NCBI RefSeq assembly: GCF_021603645.1 | Contig: NZ_BQHJ01000008.1 | Coordinates: 62,001 to 126,000, forward strand | Direction: 5' to 3' | DNA: 64,000 nucleotides | DNA from: Pseudomonas pseudonitroreducens | Lineage (GTDB): Bacteria > Pseudomonadota > Gammaproteobacteria > Pseudomonadales > Pseudomonadaceae | Shown here: positions 45,123-52,475 of the stretch, in pieces | How the letters are laid out: every line of letters begins with the position of its first letter | Position numbering within the stretch: position 1 is the stretch's first letter | Made by a program: the position numbers and the translations under genes | Notes under the pieces: generated by a model | Told to the model about the DNA's origin: nothing | Seen by the model: only the letters and a program-made list of their open reading frames with translations | Databases searched by the model: none

Positions 45123-45365
45123 TCAATTCTCATTCCCACACCCCTGCCCCCACACCGGATAGCGCAGCGTATGCCGCTGGCCGGCGCTGTCCTCGTAGGT
45201 CATCTCCACCTCGCGAATCCCGCAGAAACCCAGGTCCGGTGCCTGCACCACGTGTTTGATATCGAGCTTCTGGCCGAAGTGATAGTCCTCAACGGGTGGT
45301 GCGTCCTGCGCGGCGAGGGCCGCGCAGGAGGTGAAGAGGCAAGCCACGGCGAGCAATCGCTTCAT
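45123..45365 (-). CDS. DUF2790 small secreted protein
   Basis: 80 aa with a signal peptide (MKRLLAVACLFTSCAALAA). The mature part carries the DUF2790 pattern EDYHFGQKLDIKHVV and VEMTYEDSAGQRHTLRYPV, with two cysteines likely forming a disulfide. The family is mostly restricted to Pseudomonas, where many copies respond to stress; its function is unknown. The start overlaps the cytochrome b561 stop (ATGA), so it is the third gene of the catalase-like operon. Confidence 0.85.
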   Translation of the reverse strand: MKRLLAVACLFTSCAALAAQDAPPVEDYHFGQKLDIKHVVQAPDLGFCGIREVEMTYEDSAGQRHTLRYPVWGQGCGNEN

Positions 45366-45925
45366 GGTCGTTCTCCCGAGGAAGTGGTACGCGGCATGGG
45401 AGCGCCAGTCATGCTCGGGAGTACTTCGTCGCGGCGGATGAGTCCGTGGAACAGCGCGGCGGCGAGGTGCAGGAGGATGGTCGCCAGCAAGGCGTAGGCG
45501 ATAACGCTGTGAGCGCTGCGCAGGATGGCGTGGAGCTGCACCGAGGGCGCGACCAGCGCCGGTAGTTCAAAGCCGCCCCAGAGTACGACGGGGTAGCCGC
45601 CGGCCGATTGCATGGTCCAGCCCACCAGTGGCTGGGCCAGCAGCAGGCCGTACAGCACGAGGTGCGAGAGATGGGCGGCGCTGCGTTGCCAGCCGGGCAT
45701 GTCGCTGGGCAGCGCGGGGATGCGCTGGGTCAGGCGCACCAGGATGCGTAGCAGCACCAGTACCAGCAGCGCAGCACCCAGGGGTTTGTGGATGGCGACC
45801 AGGGCAGCGTGGCGCGGCGAAACGCTGGCGACCATGCCCAGGCCGATCAGCAGCATGGCGAGCACCAGCACGGCCATGAGCCAGTGCAGCACGCGCAGGG
45901 AGAGCGGGAAGTAGGTCGGTTTCAT
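45362..45925 (-). CDS. Cytochrome b561-family membrane protein
   Basis: 187 aa, four transmembrane helices with histidine ligands (LRVLHWLMA, AIHKPLGAALL, SVIAYALLATILLHL). It belongs to the prokaryotic cytochrome b561 (YodB/YceJ) group, which moves electrons between the quinone pool and a periplasmic partner. It follows the catalase-like gene with overlapping stop and start, so the two probably work together on peroxide or another oxidant. Confidence 0.88.
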   Translation of the reverse strand: MKPTYFPLSLRVLHWLMAVLVLAMLLIGLGMVASVSPRHAALVAIHKPLGAALLVLVLLRILVRLTQRIPALPSDMPGWQRSAAHLSHLVLYGLLLAQPLVGWTMQSAGGYPVVLWGGFELPALVAPSVQLHAILRSAHSVIAYALLATILLHLAAALFHGLIRRDEVLPSMTGAPMPRTTSSGERP

Positions 45926-46965
45926 CAGTGGGTCTCCTGGGCCTGCTCACGGGTGCGGCGGTTGAAGGATTCCGAGTAGGCGGCCGAGCGCGCGCTGAGC
46001 AGCGGGTCGTCGGAGGCGCGGATGCCGTCGGGGAGGATCAGCGGGTCGTAGTTGACGTCGCGGCAGTCGCCGCCGATTTCCGGCTGCAGGCGTTCGATCA
46101 CCAGTTCGCCGGCATCCACCGTGCGGCGGCCGGCAGGCCAGGCCTGGGTGGCGTCGCTGGTGCTGTCGCCCGGTTCGCCGAGGGTGAACTGCAGGCGCCA
46201 GCGCAGCGGGCCGGCGGCGATGCGCTGGGCCAGTTCGGCGGCGAGGAAGTCGGCGTCGCCGCGCTTGTCGGCGGCCAGCGGTTCGACCGGCGCTTCAGGC
46301 TGCACGGACCAGCGCACGGGCTGCTGCTTGCCGTCCTTGTTCACCAGGAAGAAGGCGTTGAGGCCGTAGTAGGCGCTGTTGGCGTAGCTGGAGGATGGCG
46401 TGGAGGATTTCACCCATTGCAGGAACGGCTGGGTTTCCGGGTGAGCCTTGAAAAAGGCGCCGGCCTTTTCCGGGTCGGGCTTGCCGGTACCCGGTTGCGG
46501 CGCGGTGGCCTGCTGCAGGGCAAAGAAGCTGGCGACGTCGCGGACAACGAAGACCGGCATGGCGTTCATGCCGGTGCGCCATTCCTGGCCATCCTTGGGC
46601 AGGAAGCGCAGCGCCAGGCTGCGGATCGGGGCCGCACCGTCGCTGGCCTTGGGGTTGCCGCCGGGAATCGCCAGGCGCCCCACCACCGGCACGCGGCCGA
46701 CCGAGAACAGGCTGGCGCGGGACAGATCGGCCAGCCCGCCGTTGCTGTCGAAGTGGCCGATCACGCACAGGCCCTTGGCGTGGTTGCGTCGGTAACCGGG
46801 GTAGACGCCGCCGTTGTGCTCCAGGGTGTTGATGACCTTGTCCGGGGTGAGGCGCTGCGGGTCGAGCCAGCCGGCGACGTAGGCGAAGACGGCGGCCACG
46901 CCGAGCACCACGGCGCCGATGGCGGCCAGGCGCAGGGGCACGTTGGGTGTGGGTGTTTCTGTCAT
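45925..46965 (-). CDS. Catalase-family peroxidase (SrpA/KatA-related), membrane-anchored or periplasmic
   Basis: 346 aa. An N-terminal hydrophobic segment (RLAAIGAVVLGVAAVFAYVAG) precedes a small catalase fold: YRRNHAKGLCVIGHF holds the distal His, and RSAAYSESFNRR near the C-terminus holds the heme-ligand Tyr. It is shorter than true catalases (about 480 aa) and resembles the SrpA group, which act as peroxidases. First gene of the operon with cytochrome b561 and DUF2790; the promoter at 47007-47033 matches that of the divergent ECF sigma gene. Confidence 0.87.
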   Translation of the reverse strand: MTETPTPNVPLRLAAIGAVVLGVAAVFAYVAGWLDPQRLTPDKVINTLEHNGGVYPGYRRNHAKGLCVIGHFDSNGGLADLSRASLFSVGRVPVVGRLAIPGGNPKASDGAAPIRSLALRFLPKDGQEWRTGMNAMPVFVVRDVASFFALQQATAPQPGTGKPDPEKAGAFFKAHPETQPFLQWVKSSTPSSSYANSAYYGLNAFFLVNKDGKQQPVRWSVQPEAPVEPLAADKRGDADFLAAELAQRIAAGPLRWRLQFTLGEPGDSTSDATQAWPAGRRTVDAGELVIERLQPEIGGDCRDVNYDPLILPDGIRASDDPLLSARSAAYSESFNRRTREQAQETH

Positions 46966-47006
46966 TTCCAGCTCCTCGGGCTTAGGCTGAATGCGTTGAG
47001 CCGGTA

Positions 47007-47033
47007 CGACGCACCGTGCACCGGGTTATTCCC
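47007..47033 (-). promoter_or_regulatory. ECF sigma promoter of the catalase-like operon
   Basis: On the minus strand: GGGAATA (47033-47027), 15 bp, then CGTCG (47011-47007), 42 bp before the catalase-like ATG. The same design, GGGAATA-N15-CGTCT, precedes the divergent sigma gene. Confidence 0.65.
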
Positions 47034-47066
47034 GTCATCGGCGAAAGAATTATTTTTTCGCAGGGC

Positions 47067-47093
47067 GGGAATAGATCGCCGTCACAGTCGTCT
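47067..47093 (+). promoter_or_regulatory. ECF sigma promoter of the sigma/anti-sigma operon
   Basis: GGGAATA (47067-47073), 15 bp, CGTCT (47089-47093), 35 bp before the sigma gene ATG. Matching elements on both strands suggest the sigma factor drives both directions. Confidence 0.65.
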
Positions 47094-47127
47094 TTCTCGC
47101 TCGAACCCACCCACTTCCGGCGCCCCG

Positions 47128-47637
47128 ATGCACTCACTGGACGACCATTCACTGCGCGAACTGTTGCCCCGCTTGCGGCGCTTCGCCCTGTCGCTGACGC
47201 GCAGCGCGAGCAGTGCCGACGACCTGGTCCAGGCCACCCTGGAAAAGGCGCTGTCAGCCTGGACCGGCCGCCGCGACGACGGCGACCTGCGCGCCTGGCT
47301 GTTCTCGATCCTCTACCGGCACTTCATCGACGGGCAGCGCCGGGCGAAACGCTATGCGCGCCTGCTCAGCCTGTTCGGCGCGGACAGCGCGGTCAGCGCA
47401 TCACCCGAGGACATCGTCAGCGCACGCTCGACGCTGGAGGCTTTCGAACGCCTGCCCGCCGAGCAGCGCGCGCTGCTGACGCTGGTCAGCGTGGAAGGCC
47501 TGAGCTACCGCGAAGTAGCCGAGGCACTGGACATTCCCATGGGCACCGTCATGTCCCGCCTGTCGCGCGCCCGCACGGCGCTGCGCGCACTGAGCGAAGG
47601 ACAGCCGGCGACTCCTTCTTTGCGGGTACTCAAATGA
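47128..47637 (+). CDS. ECF-family RNA polymerase sigma factor
   Basis: 169 aa from the ATG at 47128; the longer open frame to the left is catalase-gene shadow. Region 2 (RRFALSLTRSASSADDLVQATLEKAL) and region 4 (LTLVSVEGLSYREVAEALDIPMGTVMSRLSRARTALR) are complete, region 3 is absent, as in ECF factors. The anti-sigma gene overlaps its stop (ATGA). It probably answers an oxidant or envelope stress and activates the divergent catalase-like operon. Confidence 0.92.
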   Translation: MHSLDDHSLRELLPRLRRFALSLTRSASSADDLVQATLEKALSAWTGRRDDGDLRAWLFSILYRHFIDGQRRAKRYARLLSLFGADSAVSASPEDIVSARSTLEAFERLPAEQRALLTLVSVEGLSYREVAEALDIPMGTVMSRLSRARTALRALSEGQPATPSLRVLK

Positions 47638-48392
47638 ACGAACGCATTCCCGACGGCACGCCCCAGGAACAGGACCTGCACGCCTACCTCGACGACCAGC
47701 TCGATCCGGCGCACCGCCAGTGGGTGGAAGCCTGGCTGGCTGCGCACCCGGAAGACGCTCGCCGCGTTGAAGGCTGGCGGCAGGATGCCCAGCAGCTGCG
47801 CGCAGCCTTTGCCGGCCAGGCGCGCGGGGCGCTGCCCGAGCAACTGGACCCGGCGCGGATTCGCCGGCAGCTCCAGCAGCGGCGGCGTTCGCGCCTTGCT
47901 ACGGCGGCGGCCTTGCTGGTTGCGCTGGGTGTCGGCGGCATGGGCGGCTGGCAGATGCGTGGCGACGCGATGCTGCGTGGCATGCTGCCGATGCAGGACG
48001 CGGTGCAGGCTTACCGGCTGTTTGCCGACGCCGGCCAGAATGGCCTGGACCTGCGCGATGGCGGCGACCTGCACGGCTGGCTGGCACGCTACCTGAAAGA
48101 CGCCCCGCCACCGCCTGCGCTGGAACAGGTTGGCTTGAAGACAGTGGGCGCGCGACTGCTCGCCACCGAACAGGGAGCGGCAGCGCTGGTGATCTACGAG
48201 GATGGCCAGGGCCGCCGGCTGACCTTCTTCATCCGCCCGCCGGGCCCGCGCCACGAGATGTTGCCGCAGGGGCAGCGTACCGATGGCGACCTGCTGGCAC
48301 GTTACTGGAGCCAGGGTGGCTACAACTATGCGCTGGTCAGCCGCAGCGATGATCCGCAGGCGCAGGCGGTGGGGCAGTTGGTGGGGTTCTAG
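47634..48392 (+). CDS. Transmembrane anti-sigma factor
   Basis: 252 aa. The cytoplasmic N-terminus (residues 1-80: LHAYLDDQLDPAHRQWVEAWLAAHPED) is typical of anti-sigma domains; there is no zinc HxxxCxxC motif. One membrane helix lies at about 84-103 (LATAAALLVALGVGGMGGW). The periplasmic part (105-252) would sense the signal. Start overlaps the sigma stop, so the two are translated together. Confidence 0.9.
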   Translation: MNERIPDGTPQEQDLHAYLDDQLDPAHRQWVEAWLAAHPEDARRVEGWRQDAQQLRAAFAGQARGALPEQLDPARIRRQLQQRRRSRLATAAALLVALGVGGMGGWQMRGDAMLRGMLPMQDAVQAYRLFADAGQNGLDLRDGGDLHGWLARYLKDAPPPPALEQVGLKTVGARLLATEQGAAALVIYEDGQGRRLTFFIRPPGPRHEMLPQGQRTDGDLLARYWSQGGYNYALVSRSDDPQAQAVGQLVGF

Positions 48393-48416
48393 CGGGAATG
48401 GAGCAAGCTCGAAGAC

Positions 48417-48496
48417 ATCGCGGACGGAGTCCGCTCCTACGCGCGGGATCAATGTCGGTGTTTCCCGTTACGTAGGAGCGGACTCCGTCCGCGATC
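48417..48496. repeat. Palindromic repeat family D, inverted pair
   Basis: GCGGACGGAGTCCGCTCCTAC and its inverse about 35 bp later sit between the convergent anti-sigma and amidohydrolase genes and could end both transcripts. Confidence 0.75.
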
Positions 48497-48531
48497 GGCA
48501 TCCGGCCCTTGCGGACCGGACCGTTAGCTCA

Positions 48532-50370
48532 TCAGAACGCGAAGCACGAACAGCCGAAGGCACCCCAGAAGCCCTGGAAGTCACTCACCGGCACGCTCGA
48601 CTGGCGGGCGCGCTCGTGGCTGTGGCCATGCACGCCGCAGGAGCCGGCGCACTGGTGCACGGCCTGCTGTAGCGGGCCCTGCGGGCGCCAGTGGCCGGGG
48701 ACCTTGGCCACCGGCGACCAGTCCGGCAGTACCGGGATCGCCGTCGGCGCCTGGCGCTCGAAGTCGCCACTGCCGAATACCACGCGGCCGTCCACCACGG
48801 TGAGTACGGATTCGATGGCCTTGATCTCTTCCTCCGGCACGCTGAAGTAATCCGCCGAGAGCACGGCCACGTCGGCCATCTGCCCGACCTTGATCATGCC
48901 TTTCTTGCCCTGCTCATTGGAGAACCAGGCGCTGCCGTGGGTGTACAGCTGCAGCGCGGTGGCGCGAGACAGCCCCTCGGGATACAGCTCCATGCCGCCG
49001 ACGGTCTTGCCGCTGACCATCCAGTACAGCGAGGTCCAGGGGTTGTAGCTGGACACACGGGTGGCATCGGTGCCAGCGCCGACGGGGACGCCCTCGGCCA
49101 GCATGCGCTGGATCGGCGGGGTCGCTTCGGCGGCCTGCTTGCCGTAGCGGTCGACGAAGTATTCACCCTGGAAGGCCATGCGGTCCTGGATGGCGATGCC
49201 GCCGCCCAGCGCCCTCACCCGCTCGATGTTCTTCGGCGAGATGGTCTCGCAGTGGTCGAAGAACCAGTGCAGGCCGTTGAACGGGATGTCCAGGTTGACC
49301 TTCTCGAACACGTCGAGCATCCGCGAGATGGATTCGTCGTAGGTGGCATGCAGGCGGAATGGCCAGCGCTGCTCGACCAGGTGGCGTACCACCGGTTCCA
49401 GCTCGGCTTCCATGCTGCCGGGCAGGTCCGGACGCGGTTCAAGGAAGTCCTCGAAGTCGGCGGCGGAGAACACCAGCATCTCGCCGGCGCCGTTGTGCCG
49501 CAGGAAGTCGCTGCCCTGCCCGTACTTCACACTGCTGGTCCAGTTCTTGAAATCGGCCAGCTCTTCCTTGGGTTTCTGGGTGAACAGGTTGTAGGCGATG
49601 CGCACGGTGAGCTGGTTTTCCTTCTCCAGCTGTTCGATCACCTGGTAGTCGTCCGGGTAGTTCTGGAAGCCGCCGCCGGCATCGATGGCGCTGGTCACGC
49701 CCAGGCGGTTCAGTTCGCGCATGAACTGGCGGGTGGAGTTGACCTGGTACTCGAAGGGCAGCTTCGGCCCCTTCGCCAGGGTCGCGTAGAGGATCATCGC
49801 GTTCGGCCGGGCCACCAGCATGCCGGTGGGCTCGCCCTTGCTATCGCGGACGATCTCGCCGCCGGGCGGGTTCGGGGTGTCCTTGGTGTAGCCGACGACG
49901 CGCAGCGCGGCGCGGTTGAGCAGCGCGCGGTCGTACAGGTGCAGGACGAATACCGGGGTGTCCGGCGCCGCCTGGTTCAGCTCTTCGATGGTCGGCATGC
50001 GCTTCTCGGCGAACTGGAACTCGTTCCAGCCGCCGACCACGCGCACCCACTGCGGCGATGGCGTGCGCAGGGCCTGCTCCTTGAGCAGGCGCAGGGCGTC
50101 AGCCAGGGACGGCACGCCCTCCCAGCGCAGTTCGAGGTTGTAGTTCAGCCCGCCGCGGATCAGGTGCAGGTGCGAGTCGTTGAGGCCGGGGATCGCGGTG
50201 CGTCCCTTGAGGTCGATGACGCGGGTGGCGCCGGCGCGCAAGGCCATGGCCTCCGCCTCGGTGCCCACGGCGATGAACTTGCCGTCGGCGATGGCCACGG
50301 CGGTGGCCTCGGGTTTCTCGCGGTCGACGGTGTGGAAGTGGCCGTTGGTCAGGATCAGGTCGGCGTACAT
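48532..50370 (-). CDS. Amidohydrolase (YtcJ-like) with Cys/His-rich C-terminal tail
   Basis: 612 aa, metal-dependent amidohydrolase of the YtcJ/AmnA-like group: N-terminal beta sandwich and NDSHLHLIRGG (HxH), a central RLHATYDESISRM, HWFFDHCETI, and GTDATRVSSYNPW (Asp). The family is commonly about 540-570 aa; here a tail of some 45 residues adds QCAGSCGVHGHSHERA and ends GCSCFAF, a possible extra metal site. No signal peptide. GAGG lies 9 nt before the ATG. Third gene of a minus-strand set with an antibiotic-biosynthesis-monooxygenase protein and an esterase. The substrate is unknown. Confidence 0.8.
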   Translation of the reverse strand: MYADLILTNGHFHTVDREKPEATAVAIADGKFIAVGTEAEAMALRAGATRVIDLKGRTAIPGLNDSHLHLIRGGLNYNLELRWEGVPSLADALRLLKEQALRTPSPQWVRVVGGWNEFQFAEKRMPTIEELNQAAPDTPVFVLHLYDRALLNRAALRVVGYTKDTPNPPGGEIVRDSKGEPTGMLVARPNAMILYATLAKGPKLPFEYQVNSTRQFMRELNRLGVTSAIDAGGGFQNYPDDYQVIEQLEKENQLTVRIAYNLFTQKPKEELADFKNWTSSVKYGQGSDFLRHNGAGEMLVFSAADFEDFLEPRPDLPGSMEAELEPVVRHLVEQRWPFRLHATYDESISRMLDVFEKVNLDIPFNGLHWFFDHCETISPKNIERVRALGGGIAIQDRMAFQGEYFVDRYGKQAAEATPPIQRMLAEGVPVGAGTDATRVSSYNPWTSLYWMVSGKTVGGMELYPEGLSRATALQLYTHGSAWFSNEQGKKGMIKVGQMADVAVLSADYFSVPEEEIKAIESVLTVVDGRVVFGSGDFERQAPTAIPVLPDWSPVAKVPGHWRPQGPLQQAVHQCAGSCGVHGHSHERARQSSVPVSDFQGFWGAFGCSCFAF

Positions 50371-50389
50371 GGCTATGTTCCTCTTTCGA

Positions 50390-50944
50390 TCAGCGGGCGT
50401 TGAGCCAGGCGGAGAACAGGCGCGTGGCCCGTGGCATGAAAACGTAGACCACCAGCAGGACGATGGTGGCGACGATGAGCATGTTGGCCGGCACGAAGCC
50501 GCCCAGCAGCGGGACTTGCGTGAACAGCGGGCGCCAGAGCTGCGGCACCAGCATGACCAGCGGCAGGATCACCAGGTAGGAGACGGCCGCCTGCTTCCAG
50601 CGCGGCGGCTGCTTCTGCGGGTTGTCCGGGGCGGTGAACCAGAACTCGTGGGCACGGTGCAGCTCCTTCTGCTCACCGTCGATCAGGTGCGGGTCGGCAC
50701 GCTCGATCAGTTCGCGGCGTTGCGGCGAGTCGAGCCAGGCCTGCAGTTCATTGGCGCTGGCGAAGCGCAGGACCGAGGTGAAATGGTCGCCCTGGCGCAT
50801 CACGTCGACGCCCAGGTGGCCGGGGAACTCGCTGGCGGCGCGGGTCAGTTCGCGCAGGATGGCTTCGTAGGCGGCGACGCTCTCGGGCCGCGCGCGGTGG
50901 CGGATGATCAGGGTGACGGATTCTTGCTGGGTGCTCTGGCTCAT
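50390..50944 (-). CDS. Antibiotic biosynthesis monooxygenase (ABM)-domain membrane protein
   Basis: 184 aa from the ATG at 50944 (GGAGG upstream). The N-terminal 100 residues are an ABM ferredoxin-like domain (VTLIIRHRARPESVAAYEAIL, FPGHLGVDVMRQ); two transmembrane helices follow (YLVILPLVMLVPQL and ANMLIVATIVLLVVYVFM). This ABM plus two-helix form is common in proteobacteria, with unknown function. It lies 19 bp upstream of the amidohydrolase. Confidence 0.78.
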   Translation of the reverse strand: MSQSTQQESVTLIIRHRARPESVAAYEAILRELTRAASEFPGHLGVDVMRQGDHFTSVLRFASANELQAWLDSPQRRELIERADPHLIDGEQKELHRAHEFWFTAPDNPQKQPPRWKQAAVSYLVILPLVMLVPQLWRPLFTQVPLLGGFVPANMLIVATIVLLVVYVFMPRATRLFSAWLNAR

Positions 50945-51013
50945 TGAGGTTCCCTCCGGAAAAGTGGCCTCCCCCTGTGGCGAGGGAGGCAAGCGGCTGA
51001 TGCGACAGACGGC

Positions 51014-52030
51014 TTATTTCAGATGGACCTTCAGCTCTTCGCCGGCCTGGCGCATGGCGGCCTGTACCGCCGGCACCTGGCTGACCACGTTGAGCAGGCC
51101 GTAGTCATGGATCATTCCGTTGTAGCGCACAGACGTGACAGCCACACCGGCGGCATCCAGCTTGCGAGCGTAGGCTTCGCCTTCGTCACGCAGCACGTCG
51201 GACTCGGCGGTCTGGATCAACGTCGGCGGCAGGCCCTTGAGCTGGTCGGTGCTGGCACGCAACGGGGAAGCGTAGATCTCGGCGCGCTGCTTCGGGTCGG
51301 TGGTGTAGCTGTCCCAGAACCACTGCATCATCGGCTTGGTGAGGAAGTGCCCCTGGGCGAACTGGTTGTACGAGCCGGTCTCGAAGCTGGCATCGGTCAC
51401 CGGCCACAGCAGCGCCTGGAAGCGCAGCTTGGGCGTGCCCTTGTCCTTGGCCATCAGGGCGACCACCGCCGCCATGTTGCCGCCGACGCTGTTGCCGGCC
51501 ACGGCCAGGCGCTTGCCGTCGACGTAGATTTCCTTGCCGTGCTCGGCGACCCACTGCGTCGCGGCGTAGGCCTGGTTGATCGCCACCGGGTAATGCGCCT
51601 CGGGGGATGGGGTGTAGTCGACGTAGACCGCCACCGCGCCGGAGTTCACCACCAGGTCGCGGATCAGGCGGGCGTGGGTCGGGTAGTCACCGAGCACCCA
51701 GCCACCGCCGTGGAAGTACATGAATGCCGGCAGCGTGCCCTTCACCCCAGCCGGGCGAACGATGGTCAGTTTCACCGGGCCGACCTCGGTCTGGATGGTC
51801 TTCTCGCTGACCTGGGTGCCGGAGAGGTCGACTTTCACCGAGGCCTGGGCGCCGGTCAGCACCGCGCGGGCATCCTTGGGCGACAGGGTTTCCAGCGGCT
51901 GGCCCTTGCCGGCCTCCAGGGCTTCGAGGAAGGCCTGGGTGTTGTGTTCGACGGTGGGGTTGCCGGCGGCGAAGACGTTGCCGATGGCCAGGGCGAGGGA
52001 GGCGGCGAGCAGGGATTGCTTGGCGTTCAT
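51014..52030 (-). CDS. Secreted alpha/beta hydrolase, HSL-type esterase
   Basis: 338 aa from the ATG at 52030 with a signal peptide (LAASLALAIGNVFAAG). The oxyanion motif is FHGGGWVLGD, the nucleophile elbow AGNSVGGNM (Ser), acid and His toward the C-terminus (ESDVLRDEG, NGMIHDYGLL). It is a periplasmic or secreted esterase/lipase of the hormone-sensitive-lipase group. First gene of the operon with the ABM-domain and amidohydrolase genes, 70 bp apart; a pathway for degrading an ester/amide compound is possible. Confidence 0.82.
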   Translation of the reverse strand: MNAKQSLLAASLALAIGNVFAAGNPTVEHNTQAFLEALEAGKGQPLETLSPKDARAVLTGAQASVKVDLSGTQVSEKTIQTEVGPVKLTIVRPAGVKGTLPAFMYFHGGGWVLGDYPTHARLIRDLVVNSGAVAVYVDYTPSPEAHYPVAINQAYAATQWVAEHGKEIYVDGKRLAVAGNSVGGNMAAVVALMAKDKGTPKLRFQALLWPVTDASFETGSYNQFAQGHFLTKPMMQWFWDSYTTDPKQRAEIYASPLRASTDQLKGLPPTLIQTAESDVLRDEGEAYARKLDAAGVAVTSVRYNGMIHDYGLLNVVSQVPAVQAAMRQAGEELKVHLK

Positions 52031-52475
52031 GATTCGGTTCCTTGAAAGTGGGGGAGGTTTTCCGAGAGGACGAGCGCATCTTGATCCCTGCCCGCAAGGC
52101 GCGGAATAGACAGGGTTGCAGGGTCGCTTTGCAGTTTTGCAACGGCACCGCCCTGCCCTCTGCACAGCTGCATTGCGCAGCTGCGGGGCAGGTCCGTACT
52201 GATTCAGGTCAGGCGCAAACTCGCCTGGCCATGACGTTTCTCAATACCCATGCCGGATTCGAAAACCTTCTGACATAACTCAAGGGCGGGCCCAGGCCGT
52301 GTAGTCGACAATCGCCGCCGCTACCAACTCCCGTGAGTGACTCACAGTGCCAGGACACCCCTGCTGAATCCCACCTTCCCACCCCTTCACGCCAGGCTTG
52401 CCCTGGCGCGGCACATGGAAAACGCGCAACCGGGTTCTCTTCACCCATCCCGCCGAGAGGCGGTAGGAAACCGTG
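52031..52475. promoter_or_regulatory. Divergent control region between the esterase operon and the autotransporter
   Basis: A 445-bp gap. The only neat dyad is GTGAGT-G-ACTCAC at 52333-52345. AGGA stands before the autotransporter start. No gene or clear promoter pair was found. Confidence 0.4.

Noticed and set aside
45928-47637. A 569-residue plus-strand frame ending in the ECF sigma factor
   Set aside because: The N-terminal 400 residues are antisense to the catalase-like gene. The sigma factor begins at the ATG at 47128.
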